A DNA stretch of 64,000 nucleotides from an uncultured Collinsella sp. (GTDB lineage: Bacteria > Actinomycetota > Coriobacteriia > Coriobacteriales > Coriobacteriaceae): assembly GCA_959604825.1 (NCBI GenBank), contig CAUHCN010000004.1, forward strand, positions 1 to 64,000. Reading direction: 5' to 3'. This document shows, piece after piece, positions 16,409 through 24,282 of the stretch (positions are counted from its first letter, which is position 1; each line of letters starts with the position of its first letter). The position numbers and the translations under genes are program-made. The notes below the pieces were generated by a model that was not told the DNA's origin, did no database searches, and saw only the letters and a program-made list of their open reading frames with translations.

Positions 16409-16789
16409 CTACCGGCAGTCGGGACAGAGACCCTCAAAGATGGTGTAGTGCGACGTGACGTGCCAGCCGATTTGCTCGGACGCCTTGTCGTCGAGTTGGG
16501 CATCGAAGGGGAGCGGCACGTCGATGACGCGGCTGCACGAGGTGCAGATGATATGTGCGTGCGGCTCGATGGTGCGATCGAAGCGGCTGCCGCCCGGCGT
16601 CTTAATAGAGAGAATCTCCCCTGCGTCGGCTAAGAGATTGAGGTTGCGGTAGACCGTGCCGCGGCTGATCTTGTCATCCTGTTCGCGTACGGCGTTGTAG
16701 ATTTCGTCGGCGGTGGGATGGTTATAGCTTTGGCGCACAGCGTCAAGAACCAGCTTTCGCTGCTTGGTATTCCTTCTTTGCACCGCCAT
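16409..16789 (-). CDS. Fur-family transcriptional regulator (PerR-like)
   Basis: A 126-residue metal-dependent repressor. It has a winged-helix N-terminus (PTADEIYNAVREQDDKISRGTVYRNLNLLADAGEI) and a dimerisation domain with HAHIICTSC and a C-terminal CPDC, forming the structural zinc site. The sequence fits PerR or a general Fur protein; a peroxide-sensing role is plausible for an anaerobe but is not shown. The gene is monocistronic, with an AT-rich promoter region (16790-16850) containing GTATT/AATAC inverted blocks that could be its own operator. Confidence 0.88.
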   Translation of the reverse strand: MAVQRRNTKQRKLVLDAVRQSYNHPTADEIYNAVREQDDKISRGTVYRNLNLLADAGEILSIKTPGGSRFDRTIEPHAHIICTSCSRVIDVPLPFDAQLDDKASEQIGWHVTSHYTIFEGLCPDCR

Positions 16790-16850
16790 GCGCCTCGCCT
16801 CTTTTCTATCAACGGTCGTAGGTAAATGATACCGTATTTAGCACACAATA

Positions 16851-17261
16851 CTAATAACGAGGAATGAAACCGTCTTCATTGGCAAGTGGGGCTCGGGTCT
16901 GGGCGTCTACGAGGCGAAAACGCGTTCCCATGCGCTCATAGGAGGCATGAAGCGCCTCGAGATGAGACAGGATGTTTGCCGGAGCTCCCTGTATCTCCAT
17001 CTCGACTGAGCCGTCTTCCATGTTACGCACCCAGCCGGTGAGTGCGCGTGCCTGTGCGAGGTTGGTGTTGGTAAAGCGAAAACCAACGCCTTGGACTTGC
17101 CCCGCCCAGCGCAGGAAATAGCGCAGGGGAGTGTCTTGAGTGGCCTCGTCGCTTGCGAGTACGGTAAGCCTGCGGCGCAGCTCGAGCTCGACGTTTGATG
17201 GTTTTTGAGGCTCTCGACTGCCGCCGGTGACGCTGGAGAAGAACGTATCGAAGAGGCCCAT
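16851..17261 (-). CDS. acyP: Acylphosphatase
   Basis: The 136-residue protein has an acylphosphatase domain at about residues 47-125. The catalytic Arg is in GQVQGVGFR and the catalytic Asn in TGWVRNMEDG, with the usual EIQG strand. It hydrolyses acyl phosphates such as acetyl phosphate or carbamoyl phosphate. The roughly 45-residue N-terminal extension (MGLFDTFFSSVTGGS...) is not part of the standard domain. The start is 2 nt after the stop of the upstream oxidoreductase gene, so the two form an operon. Confidence 0.9.
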   Translation of the reverse strand: MGLFDTFFSSVTGGSREPQKPSNVELELRRRLTVLASDEATQDTPLRYFLRWAGQVQGVGFRFTNTNLAQARALTGWVRNMEDGSVEMEIQGAPANILSHLEALHASYERMGTRFRLVDAQTRAPLANEDGFIPRY

Positions 17262-17263
17262 CG

Positions 17264-18370
17264 CTATGCCTGCTTGCCTGCGTCGGCCGGGAAGGTTATG
17301 CCGGCCTGCTGGCGCACGGCATCCATGATGCGCAGTGAGACGAGCGTGACATCGCGGTAGTGGCCAAGCTCGTGGCGTCCCGCCGGGGTCTCCCAAATCT
17401 CTTCCTTAACGTTATCGATGCCGCCGATGGCGCTGATAAAGTCTGTGAGTTCGTATTCCATAGTGTTGCTCGATTCGGGCAGGTCGAGCACGCGGCCGTT
17501 GTCGCCCTGTTCGCGCGGTGCCTCGGTCGCCGAGCCACGTACGACGTCGCCGCGGTAGTCGATGCGGACGTTGCGGGGCGTGGACAGATGATCGATCTGG
17601 ATAGTGCCACGCTCGCCTTCGATCTGCGAGGGCAGCAGGTCATTCGTAATTTTGGAGTGCGCGAGCTCGACGGAGATACGGCCACCGCCGTAGCTGGCGA
17701 GGATGGATCCGCAGCCGTCGATGGGGCCGTGCGTGAGCTGTCGCGTGGTGGGGTCGAGCAGAGTAATCATGCTCGTAAGGCCGGAGGGCATGCCGAAAAT
17801 CTCGACCATGGGCTCGACGGTGTAGACGCCAATGTCCATGAGGGAACCCGATGCCATATTGCAGTCGAAGATATTGGTGGCGCGTCCCGCGAGAATCTCG
17901 TTGTAGCGCGAGGAATATTTGCCAAAGCGCAATGAGGCGCGGCGGATGGGGGCGATCTCGCCCAGGGCGTCCTCGATGGCGTGGAAGGCGGGATCGTGGA
18001 GGGGACGCATGGCCTCGAGGGCCACGACACCTGCTGCCTCGGCAGCGCGGAAGACTTCCAGCGCCTGCGCTTCGGTGGCGCAGAAGGGCTTCTCGACGAT
18101 GACGTGCTTGCCACCGGCGATGCAGGCAAGGGCCTGCTCGTAGTGAAGTGCGTTGGGGCTGCCGATATAGACGGCGTCGACGTCGGCGGCTGCCGCAAGC
18201 TCATCGAGTGAGATAAAGTTTCGCTCGCCATCGCGCTCGGCGGTAAAGGCAGCACCGCGATTGGCATCGCGTGAAAGCGTGCCCACAAACGCGGCTTGGT
18301 CGTTGGCGTTGACGACTTGGATAAAGTCGTCGGTGATCATGGATGTGCCGATGGTCGCGATGCGCAGCAT
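17264..18370 (-). CDS. Gfo/Idh/MocA-family oxidoreductase
   Basis: A 368-residue NAD(P)-dependent oxidoreductase. The Rossmann start is MLRIATIGTSMITDDF, and the GKHVIVEKPF motif carries the conserved EKP lysine. The C-terminal alpha/beta domain includes the usual DIGVYT element. Members oxidise or reduce the hydroxyls of sugars, inositols or related polyols; no substrate can be assigned here. It is the first gene of a two-gene operon with the acylphosphatase. Confidence 0.9.
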   Translation of the reverse strand: MLRIATIGTSMITDDFIQVVNANDQAAFVGTLSRDANRGAAFTAERDGERNFISLDELAAAADVDAVYIGSPNALHYEQALACIAGGKHVIVEKPFCATEAQALEVFRAAEAAGVVALEAMRPLHDPAFHAIEDALGEIAPIRRASLRFGKYSSRYNEILAGRATNIFDCNMASGSLMDIGVYTVEPMVEIFGMPSGLTSMITLLDPTTRQLTHGPIDGCGSILASYGGGRISVELAHSKITNDLLPSQIEGERGTIQIDHLSTPRNVRIDYRGDVVRGSATEAPREQGDNGRVLDLPESSNTMEYELTDFISAIGGIDNVKEEIWETPAGRHELGHYRDVTLVSLRIMDAVRQQAGITFPADAGKQA

Positions 18371-18445
18371 ACGTCCCCCCTACGTTGTTTGGTCTACAGG
18401 ATGAGTGTAGCGCGAGGGGGCAGGAAATAGCGTGCGAAAACGCCG

Positions 18446-18931
18446 TTACAGGTCGCTCTCGTTAAAGCCGGTATCGATATCGAGGTTGCTGCCGTCGGCC
18501 GCCGTGGTGGCGAGCTCATCGCAGCGCTCGTTGAGCTCATGGCCGGCGTGACCCTTAACCCAGATGAACTCAACCTTGTGCTTGCTTTTGGCGGCGAGTA
18601 GGCGCTCCCACAGGTCGCGGTTCTTGACGGGCTGCTTGTTGGCGGTTTTCCATCCGCGCTTTTTCCAGCCGTCAATCCAGTGCTTGTTGAAGGCGTTGAC
18701 GACGTACTGCGAATCGGAATGGACCTCGACCTCGCAGGGGCGGTTAAGTGCCTCGAGCGCCACGATGACCGCCATGAGCTCCATGCGGTTGTTGGTGGTC
18801 TTGGCGTAGCCGCGCGAAAGCTCGGAGGTGAAGGTCTTGCCGGCGGGGTTGGTGTATTTGAGCACGGCGCCGTAGCCGCCGCGTCCCGGATTTGATCGGG
18901 CCGAGCCGTCGGTATAGATGATGACCTTCAC
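18446..18931 (-). CDS. rnhA: Ribonuclease HI
   Basis: A 161-residue RNase H that degrades the RNA strand of RNA/DNA hybrids. The four acidic catalytic residues are visible in YTDGSARSNPG, RMELMAVIVALE, VHSDSQYVVNAF and NERCDELA, and the HAGHELNERCD loop histidine is present. GTG 18931 is taken as the start because AAAGGAAG lies just upstream and the protein then begins VKVIIYTDGS; the frame opens earlier at 18982 without a binding site. Confidence 0.93.
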   Translation of the reverse strand: MKVIIYTDGSARSNPGRGGYGAVLKYTNPAGKTFTSELSRGYAKTTNNRMELMAVIVALEALNRPCEVEVHSDSQYVVNAFNKHWIDGWKKRGWKTANKQPVKNRDLWERLLAAKSKHKVEFIWVKGHAGHELNERCDELATTAADGSNLDIDTGFNESDL

Positions 18932-19030
18932 GGGCTTCCTTTCGTTGGGTACGTTTCGTGTGAGTGACCATTGTAGCGCCATGCCCGCCGGGGGCTAGCA
19001 ATCTACGATTTCTACCCCGTCTTCCGACAG

Positions 19031-19933
19031 TTAGTTGGCACGGATGATGCGGTTGAGCTCGTCGAGGTATTGCTGCAAGAGGGGAGAGGGCTTGCGCTCG
19101 TCGTGCATGATATAGCCTACGTGCATCGTTGGGGCGTCTGCTAACGGGATCGATGCCATACCCCATTGCATTTCATTGGAGAGGACACCGGTCGACAGGG
19201 TGTAACCGTTCGACGTGATAAGTAAGTTAGTAAGTGTTCCGCGGTCCGAGATTCGTATGTTGCGGTCGCAAGGGATATAGCTAAAAGGTTCCTCGGCGTA
19301 ATAGAAGGAGCTCGAGGTGCCTTGCTCAAAGCTGTAGCGCGTATAGGGTGTAAGGTCGGCAAGGGACAGCTGCGGGCGGCGTGCGAGCGGGTGGCGCTCG
19401 CTAACGAAGACGTGGACCGTCGCGTCGAAGAGGGGATGGAAGCTTGCGTGGGCATCGGCGAAGGCCTTCTGCAGAACGCGGGCGTTAAAGTCGTCCAGAT
19501 AGAGGATGCCGATGTCGCTGCGAAACGCGCGGACGTCATCGATGATCTGCGACGTGGTGGTCTCGCGCATGATGAATTCGAACTTGCTGTCCCGGCAGCG
19601 CTCGACGACGTTGACGAAGGCCTCGACCGAAAAAGCGTAATGCTGGGCCGAGATGGCAAGGCGCGCCTGGGGCGTGCCGCCGTCCTCGTAGCGGGCCTCG
19701 AGCATATCGGCCTGCTCTACGACTTGACGCGCATAGCCCAAAAGCTCGGTGCCGTCGTTGGTGAGCGTGACGCCGCGGCTGGAGCGCGTAAAGATCTCCA
19801 GATGGAGCTCCTGTTCCAGGCTTTTGACGGCGTTTGAGATGTTGGACTGAGCGGTATAGAGGCGCTGAGCTGCGGCGTTGATTGAGCCGGACTCTGCCAC
19901 GGCGATCAGAAAACGAAGCTGCTGGAGGGTCAT
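19031..19933 (-). CDS. LysR-type transcriptional regulator
   Basis: A 300-residue LysR regulator. The N-terminal winged helix is typical (LQQLRFLIAVAESGSINAAAQRLYTAQSNIS is the HTH region, about residues 3-35), followed by an effector-binding domain. It is divergent from the O-acetylhomoserine sulfhydrylase gene, and the 272-bp spacer contains a T-N11-A inverted repeat, so it likely controls that gene and itself, possibly sensing a sulfur-pathway metabolite such as O-acetyl-homoserine or -serine. The effector is inferred from context only. Confidence 0.88.
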   Translation of the reverse strand: MTLQQLRFLIAVAESGSINAAAQRLYTAQSNISNAVKSLEQELHLEIFTRSSRGVTLTNDGTELLGYARQVVEQADMLEARYEDGGTPQARLAISAQHYAFSVEAFVNVVERCRDSKFEFIMRETTTSQIIDDVRAFRSDIGILYLDDFNARVLQKAFADAHASFHPLFDATVHVFVSERHPLARRPQLSLADLTPYTRYSFEQGTSSSFYYAEEPFSYIPCDRNIRISDRGTLTNLLITSNGYTLSTGVLSNEMQWGMASIPLADAPTMHVGYIMHDERKPSPLLQQYLDELNRIIRAN

Positions 19934-19951
19934 CGACGCAATCCTTCCGAT

Positions 19952-19974
19952 TGTTATCTATAAAAACGATAACA
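19952..19974. promoter_or_regulatory. Putative LysR operator (T-N11-A inverted repeat)
   Basis: TGTTATC-N9-GATAACA is a perfect 7-bp inverted repeat that embeds the T-N11-A pattern of LysR binding sites. It lies 18 bp upstream of the lysR start codon. Confidence 0.65.
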
Positions 19975-20090
19975 GGTTAGCGCTTTTAAGTGATTGACCG
20001 AGGGAAATAATGCTCGTACTATTCAAAACACACAAAGGCGGTAGGTAATTAAGCCAACCACGGAACCGGGATGCGAAAGGAGGCCCGCAT

Positions 20091-20144
20091 ATGAATTGCT
20101 TACCAAGACGAATGCCGGGCTCCTGTTTGCGCCCGTCGGCGTGA
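20091..20144 (+). CDS. 17-residue Cys-containing leader peptide upstream of metY
   Basis: ATG AAT TGC ... TGA encodes MNCLPRRMPGSCLRPSA. A perfect Shine-Dalgarno sequence, AAAGGAGG (20076-20083), lies 7 nt upstream, stronger than that of most full-length genes here. Two of the 17 residues are cysteine, at positions 3 and 12. The second Cys codon lies in the loop of a possible hairpin (GCCGGGC pairing imperfectly with GCCCGTCGGC). The sulfhydrylase gene begins 61 bp after the stop. The layout matches a translation-coupled leader or attenuator sensing cysteine supply; the function is inferred. Confidence 0.6.
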   Translation: MNCLPRRMPGSCLRPSA

Positions 20145-20205
20145 TCAGGAGACAGCGACTTACTTCTCTCTTTTTATTTACTTTTGTTCGATCAAGGAGA
20201 TCATC

Positions 20206-21516
20206 ATGAGCCAGTTCATCAACAACCCCGAGCACACCTTTGGTTTCGATACCCTGCAGCTTCATGTTGGCCAGGAGAGCGCCGACCCCGCATCCGACTC
20301 CCGCGCCGTGCCTATCTACCAGACCACGAGCTATGTGTTCCGCAACTCCCAGCACGCCGCCGATCGCTTTGGTCTTGCCGATGCTGGTAACATCTACGGC
20401 CGTCTGACCAACTCCACCCAGGGCGTCTTTGAGGACCGTATCGCCGCGCTCGAGGGTGGCGTGGCCGGTCTTGCCGTCGCCTCCGGTGCCGCTGCCATCA
20501 CCTATACCCTGCAGGCTCTTGCCCAGGCCGGTGACCACGTGGTGGCTCAGAAGACCATCTACGGCGGTTCCTACAACCTGCTGGAGCATACGCTCTCCCA
20601 GTTTGGCGTCGGGACCACGTTTGTCGATGCTCATAACCTGGAAGAGGTTGAGGGTGCCATCAAGGACAACACCACGGTCATCTATCTCGAGACGCTCGGC
20701 AACCCCAACTCTGACATCCCCAACATCGACGCCATCTCCGAGATCGCCAAGAAGCACGGTCTGCCGGTTGTCGTCGACAACACTTTCGGCACCCCGTATC
20801 TGTTCCGTCCGCTGGAGCATGGCGCCAACATCGTTGTCCACTCCGCAACCAAGTTCATCGGCGGCCACGGCACCTCGCTGGGCGGTGTGATCGTCGACGG
20901 CGGTAACTTCGATTGGAAGGCGAGCGGAAAGTACGCCCAAATCGCTGAGCCCAACCCCTCCTACCATGGTGTTTCGTTTGCCGAGGCTGCCGGTCCCGCC
21001 GCCTTCGCAACCTATGTTCGCGCCATCCTGCTGCGTGACGAGGGTGCCTGCATCAGCCCGTTCAACGCCTGGGTCCTGCTCCAGGGCACCGAGACCCTGT
21101 CGCTGCGCGTCGACCGCCATGTCGAGAACACCAAGAAGGTCGTTGAGTTCCTGGCTGGTGACAGCCATGTCGCCAAGGTGAACCACCCGAGCCTGCCTGA
21201 GCACCCCGATCACGAGCTCTATCAGAAGTACTTCCCCAACGGCGGCGCTTCGATCTTCACCTTTGAGATTAAGGGTGGCCAGGAGGCTGCCTGGAAGTTC
21301 ATCGATCATCTGCAGGTGTTCTCGCTGCTCGCCAACGTGGCCGACGTCAAGTCGCTCGTCGTGCACCCGGCTACCACCACGCACTCCCAGCTCTCTGCCG
21401 AGGAGCTCGCCGAGCAGAACATCACGCCCTCCACGATCCGTCTTTCCATCGGTACCGAGAACGCCGAGGACATCATTTGGGATCTGAAGCAGGCCTTCGC
21501 CGCGCTGGACGAGTAA
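20206..21516 (+). CDS. metY: O-acetylhomoserine (thiol)-lyase / sulfhydrylase
   Basis: A 436-residue PLP enzyme of the Cys/Met metabolism family that makes homocysteine from O-acetylhomoserine and sulfide (or methionine from methanethiol). The PLP lysine is in HSATKFIGGHG. Other signatures are YQTTSYVF, YGRLTNSTQ, LASGAAAI-type cofactor motif and VDNTFGTPYL. Length and motifs fit MetY rather than the shorter MetB/MetC group. GGAGATCATC precedes the ATG. Regulation probably involves the divergent LysR protein and the upstream Cys-containing leader ORF. Confidence 0.93.
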   Translation: MSQFINNPEHTFGFDTLQLHVGQESADPASDSRAVPIYQTTSYVFRNSQHAADRFGLADAGNIYGRLTNSTQGVFEDRIAALEGGVAGLAVASGAAAITYTLQALAQAGDHVVAQKTIYGGSYNLLEHTLSQFGVGTTFVDAHNLEEVEGAIKDNTTVIYLETLGNPNSDIPNIDAISEIAKKHGLPVVVDNTFGTPYLFRPLEHGANIVVHSATKFIGGHGTSLGGVIVDGGNFDWKASGKYAQIAEPNPSYHGVSFAEAAGPAAFATYVRAILLRDEGACISPFNAWVLLQGTETLSLRVDRHVENTKKVVEFLAGDSHVAKVNHPSLPEHPDHELYQKYFPNGGASIFTFEIKGGQEAAWKFIDHLQVFSLLANVADVKSLVVHPATTTHSQLSAEELAEQNITPSTIRLSIGTENAEDIIWDLKQAFAALDE

Positions 21517-21576
21517 GGCGACTTGTGCAAGGACCCCTTGCGACTCGATAGGTATAACTGCATAAAATGCCTGCTC

Positions 21577-21617
21577 AAGGCGCCTGTGCGAACAATGGTT
21601 GCACAGGCGCCTTTTTT
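21577..21617 (+). terminator. Terminator after metY
   Basis: AAGGCGCCTGTGC/GCACAGGCGCCTT perfect 13-bp stem followed by a T-run. The remaining sequence to 21828 holds no gene that I can support. Confidence 0.9.
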
Positions 21618-21828
21618 GCATAGAGAGGGTGCAAAAACAGGGTTTTTGACATGCTTTATGCATTCGAGTTGTGGAAAACTCCTGTTGAGAGGATGTGAGT
21701 TTTACGCAATTGACGTGCGCCTTTTGAGTAAAACCGCAGGTCGCGATTTGCTCGGGGTACTATGCAGCGCGATTGAATCACACGCAGCTCACACGCAGCA
21801 AAAACGCACTACGGAGGTTTCCAGCTAC

Positions 21829-22605
21829 ATGAGGATCGATTCACGAAAACCGAAAGCCGCCGCCCTTTCCGCCGCTCTGACCGTGGCACTTTTGGCGGGC
21901 GCCGGCGCAACTGATGCCCATGCGGCAACACTATCCGATACGGTCGGATCTGCGCCGTCCGAGGCGACGCTGGTGCAGCCCGTCGACTACCGCGGCGACG
22001 GTTATGGCTCTATGCAGGAGTGGAACGCCTCGATGGGGGCAAAGCGCGATTCCCTGGAGATGCGCGCTCAGATCATTATGAATATGTATGGCGACTATGC
22101 TACCGATGACGAGCGCGCTGTGTTGCAGGGTTGCATCGACGGTGCGGGTAGCCTGTTGACGATGGGGGAAGTCGACGCCAAGTCGACCGAGCTCGACGAG
22201 CTTCGCTCCACGCTTGAGGATGCCAAGCGCGAGGCGCTCGAGGCTGCCGCAGCCGAAGCCGAGGCCGCTGAGGCCGTTCAGGCTTCGTATTACAACGCCG
22301 GCTTCGGCTCGTCTTATACGTCTGCTGCGTATTACGCGAACGGCTCGGGTCTGACGCGCTCGAGCGGCGTCAATAACTATAACGGCCGCCGCGAGACTTA
22401 TTACAGCAGCAACGTGTTGTATCACCACCGCACGGGCGAGTGGACGCAGGATTCCGAGGGCTTTTGGCGCGATTCCGATGGTTACTATGTCGTTGCCGCG
22501 GGCGATAAGGCCCAAGGCTCCACGTTTACCGGTTCCAAGGGTGAGTGCAAGGTCTATGACTCCGGCTGCGCAGCCGGAACCACCGACTACTATACCGGTT
22601 GGTAA
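21829..22605 (+). CDS. Secreted coiled-coil protein with C-terminal 3D-like motif
   Basis: This 258-residue product has a signal peptide (SRKPKAAALSAALTVALLAG...AHA, cleavage near residue 33) and an Ala/Glu-rich, probably coiled-coil segment at about 110-150 (LRSTLEDAKREALEAAAAEA). It then has a Tyr/Ser-rich linker and a C-terminal segment ending KVYDSGCAAGTTDYYTGW, which resembles the end of secreted cell-wall-associated proteins of Gram-positives. The function is unknown; a cell-envelope role is likely. ATG 21829 follows GGAGG. The frame opens at 21523 without support. Confidence 0.72.
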   Translation: MRIDSRKPKAAALSAALTVALLAGAGATDAHAATLSDTVGSAPSEATLVQPVDYRGDGYGSMQEWNASMGAKRDSLEMRAQIIMNMYGDYATDDERAVLQGCIDGAGSLLTMGEVDAKSTELDELRSTLEDAKREALEAAAAEAEAAEAVQASYYNAGFGSSYTSAAYYANGSGLTRSSGVNNYNGRRETYYSSNVLYHHRTGEWTQDSEGFWRDSDGYYVVAAGDKAQGSTFTGSKGECKVYDSGCAAGTTDYYTGW

Positions 22606-22753
22606 TCTGCCATAAGCCAATTGGACATGACGGGCGAGCGTCTTTACCGAGCCTTTGGGCAACGTAAAGGCGTCCGTTTTTTGTGCATGCTTGAGTTAAC
22701 AGAGCGCTTACCGTGGCCGTACGCCGCGCATATGGGCACGGGGCACACTAAGT

Positions 22754-22785
22754 CACGAGAAACAAAGTCTTTCTCGTGGAGGAAG
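22754..22785 (+). promoter_or_regulatory. Hairpin adjoining the ribosome binding site of the next gene
   Basis: CACGAGAAA (22754-22762) and TTTCTCGTG (22770-22778) form a 9-bp perfect stem whose last base touches the Shine-Dalgarno GGAGGAAG (22778-22785). It could gate translation of the small membrane protein. Confidence 0.5.
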
Positions 22786-22792
22786 TGGTCTT

Positions 22793-22999
22793 GTGAATGC
22801 TCGAGATATCGCCGTTGCCGCCGTTGCATTGACGCTTGGTTGCCTTGGTCCTACGGCCGCGCTCATTGCGGGCATGCAGGGGTCATGCGGGGCTGCTCCA
22901 ATCGTGGTTGGCGCGCTGATTGCGGCCGCGCTGCTGGGAAGTGCGGGTGTAGTCCTTTGTCGCGACGATGAGGGCCAGGCCTCGGAGTCGCAGCTCTGA
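22793..22999 (+). CDS. Small two-helix membrane protein
   Basis: A 68-residue hydrophobic protein beginning at GTG 22793 with GGAGGAAG 7 nt upstream. Residues about 5-27 and 34-57 are predicted transmembrane helices rich in Ala, Leu, Val and Gly, joined by GMQGSCGAAP, with a short acidic tail (CRDDEGQASESQL). No family is recognised. The strong binding site and the preceding hairpin support it as a real gene. Confidence 0.6.
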   Translation: MNARDIAVAAVALTLGCLGPTAALIAGMQGSCGAAPIVVGALIAAALLGSAGVVLCRDDEGQASESQL

Positions 23000-23036
23000 C
23001 CGTCGGGACATCGACTACTGGTTATAGATGAAGATG

Positions 23037-23074
23037 AAAGCCGCCGTAAGGGGAGTGCCCTTGCGGCGGCTTTG
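23037..23074. terminator. Strong bidirectional hairpin terminator
   Basis: AAAGCCGCCG...CGGCGGCTTT with an inner AAGGG/CCCTT extension. It lies between convergent genes and can serve both strands. Confidence 0.8.
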
Positions 23075-23106
23075 CTGTTGAGTCTGTTGACGTGGTGAGT
23101 CGGGCG

Positions 23107-24021
23107 CTACCAGCTTGCCTCGATATCGCGAATGCGCTGATAGAGCCATTCGTTCTGCGGTGCCTGGATATCGTGCTTGGCCGCCAGACGGCAGATGGTG
23201 CCGGCGAACTCCTCGACCTCGGTTTTGCGCCGCGCGACGCGGTCTTGCGCCATCGAGGGCATGCCGGCGGGATCGATTCCTTCGATGAGGTGCACCATCT
23301 GCGTCAGGTCTGCCTCGGTCAGCTCAACGCCCTCGGCGTTGGCGACCGCAAGCGTTTCGCGCATGGCGGAAACAAGGCAGCGACGCTGCTCGGAGCCCGG
23401 CTCCGTGGCGCTTCCGTACGTGCCGCCGTAGGCCATGCAGGTCTGGTTGATGCCGTCGTTGAGCATGAGTTTGGCCCACATGCGGTGCGCAATGTCGCTC
23501 TCGACGGTGTGTGCGATGCCGCAGCGCGTGTAGAGCTCGTCGATTGCGGTGATGGCTGCGGGATCCGTACCGGCCGCCGCGCCAAAGCGGATTTCGCCCG
23601 TGTTGGTAAAGGTGAGCTCTCCGTTGAGAAACACAGCGTCCATGCCCTGGCAAATACCAAGAACGGTATGCTCCCAGCCAAAGCGCTCGGCAATCTTTTG
23701 CTCGCTCGTGATGCCGTTGCACAGCGAGGCGATGAGCGTATTGGGTCCCACGACGCGCTCCATAGTCTTGAGTGCTTGGTCGAGACCGGTGGTCTTGACC
23801 GTCAGGATGACCAGATCGGCGGGCGTTGCCTTGCTGGCGCGGACGGACTTGAGCGCACAGGGCTTGCCGTTGACGGTGAGCGCATCGTTTGCGTGACGCT
23901 CAAAACGGGCGTCATCCATAACGTATTCGACGGCGTCATTGCCGAGGGCCTTGGCAATCATGCTGCCGTAGAGTAGCCCGACACCGCCCTTGCCGATAAA
24001 GGCGACCTTGTTGATCTGCAT
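23107..24021 (-). CDS. panE: 2-dehydropantoate 2-reductase family (ketopantoate reductase)
   Basis: A 304-residue NADPH-dependent reductase of the PanE/ApbA family, which reduces 2-dehydropantoate to pantoate for coenzyme A synthesis. The Rossmann motif is FIGKGGVGLLYGSMIA; the catalytic Lys is in VILTVKTTGLDQAL and the later Lys/Asn elements in WAKLMLNDGINQTC. ATG 24021 is chosen because GGGGAG lies 9 nt upstream; another ATG at 24030 is too close to it. No other pantothenate genes are nearby, so it could act on a different 2-oxo acid. Confidence 0.83.
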   Translation of the reverse strand: MQINKVAFIGKGGVGLLYGSMIAKALGNDAVEYVMDDARFERHANDALTVNGKPCALKSVRASKATPADLVILTVKTTGLDQALKTMERVVGPNTLIASLCNGITSEQKIAERFGWEHTVLGICQGMDAVFLNGELTFTNTGEIRFGAAAGTDPAAITAIDELYTRCGIAHTVESDIAHRMWAKLMLNDGINQTCMAYGGTYGSATEPGSEQRRCLVSAMRETLAVANAEGVELTEADLTQMVHLIEGIDPAGMPSMAQDRVARRKTEVEEFAGTICRLAAKHDIQAPQNEWLYQRIRDIEASW

Positions 24022-24282
24022 GCGAATCATCTCCCCATATAAAAGGCACCCGCGTAAGGGGCGCCTGATGGATTGTATGCCGCCGGACCATGCTGCGTGC
24101 ACCGGATGGCCGTATTTGTTTGTTGCTCCTTTCATCGGGCTTTTTGCTGATGTTAAAGCGGTGCCGTGACAGCTCGATTTCTGCTGCGTTACGATACGTT
24201 CTCGATTGCGATTCCACGATGTTTCGGCCGCGTGACCATTGTGTTTCGCCTTGCCGGGGCGCTGATGGCGAAAGGAGGGGCC

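Noticed and set aside
20041..20205. Possible SAM riboswitch (S-box) upstream of metY
   Set aside because: The region is short, has no S-box core motif and no T-run terminator; the leader ORF explains it better.
20023..21663. 546-residue antisense ORF opposite metY
   Set aside because: It is a long shadow frame with no start signal and no recognisable domain; metY is certain.
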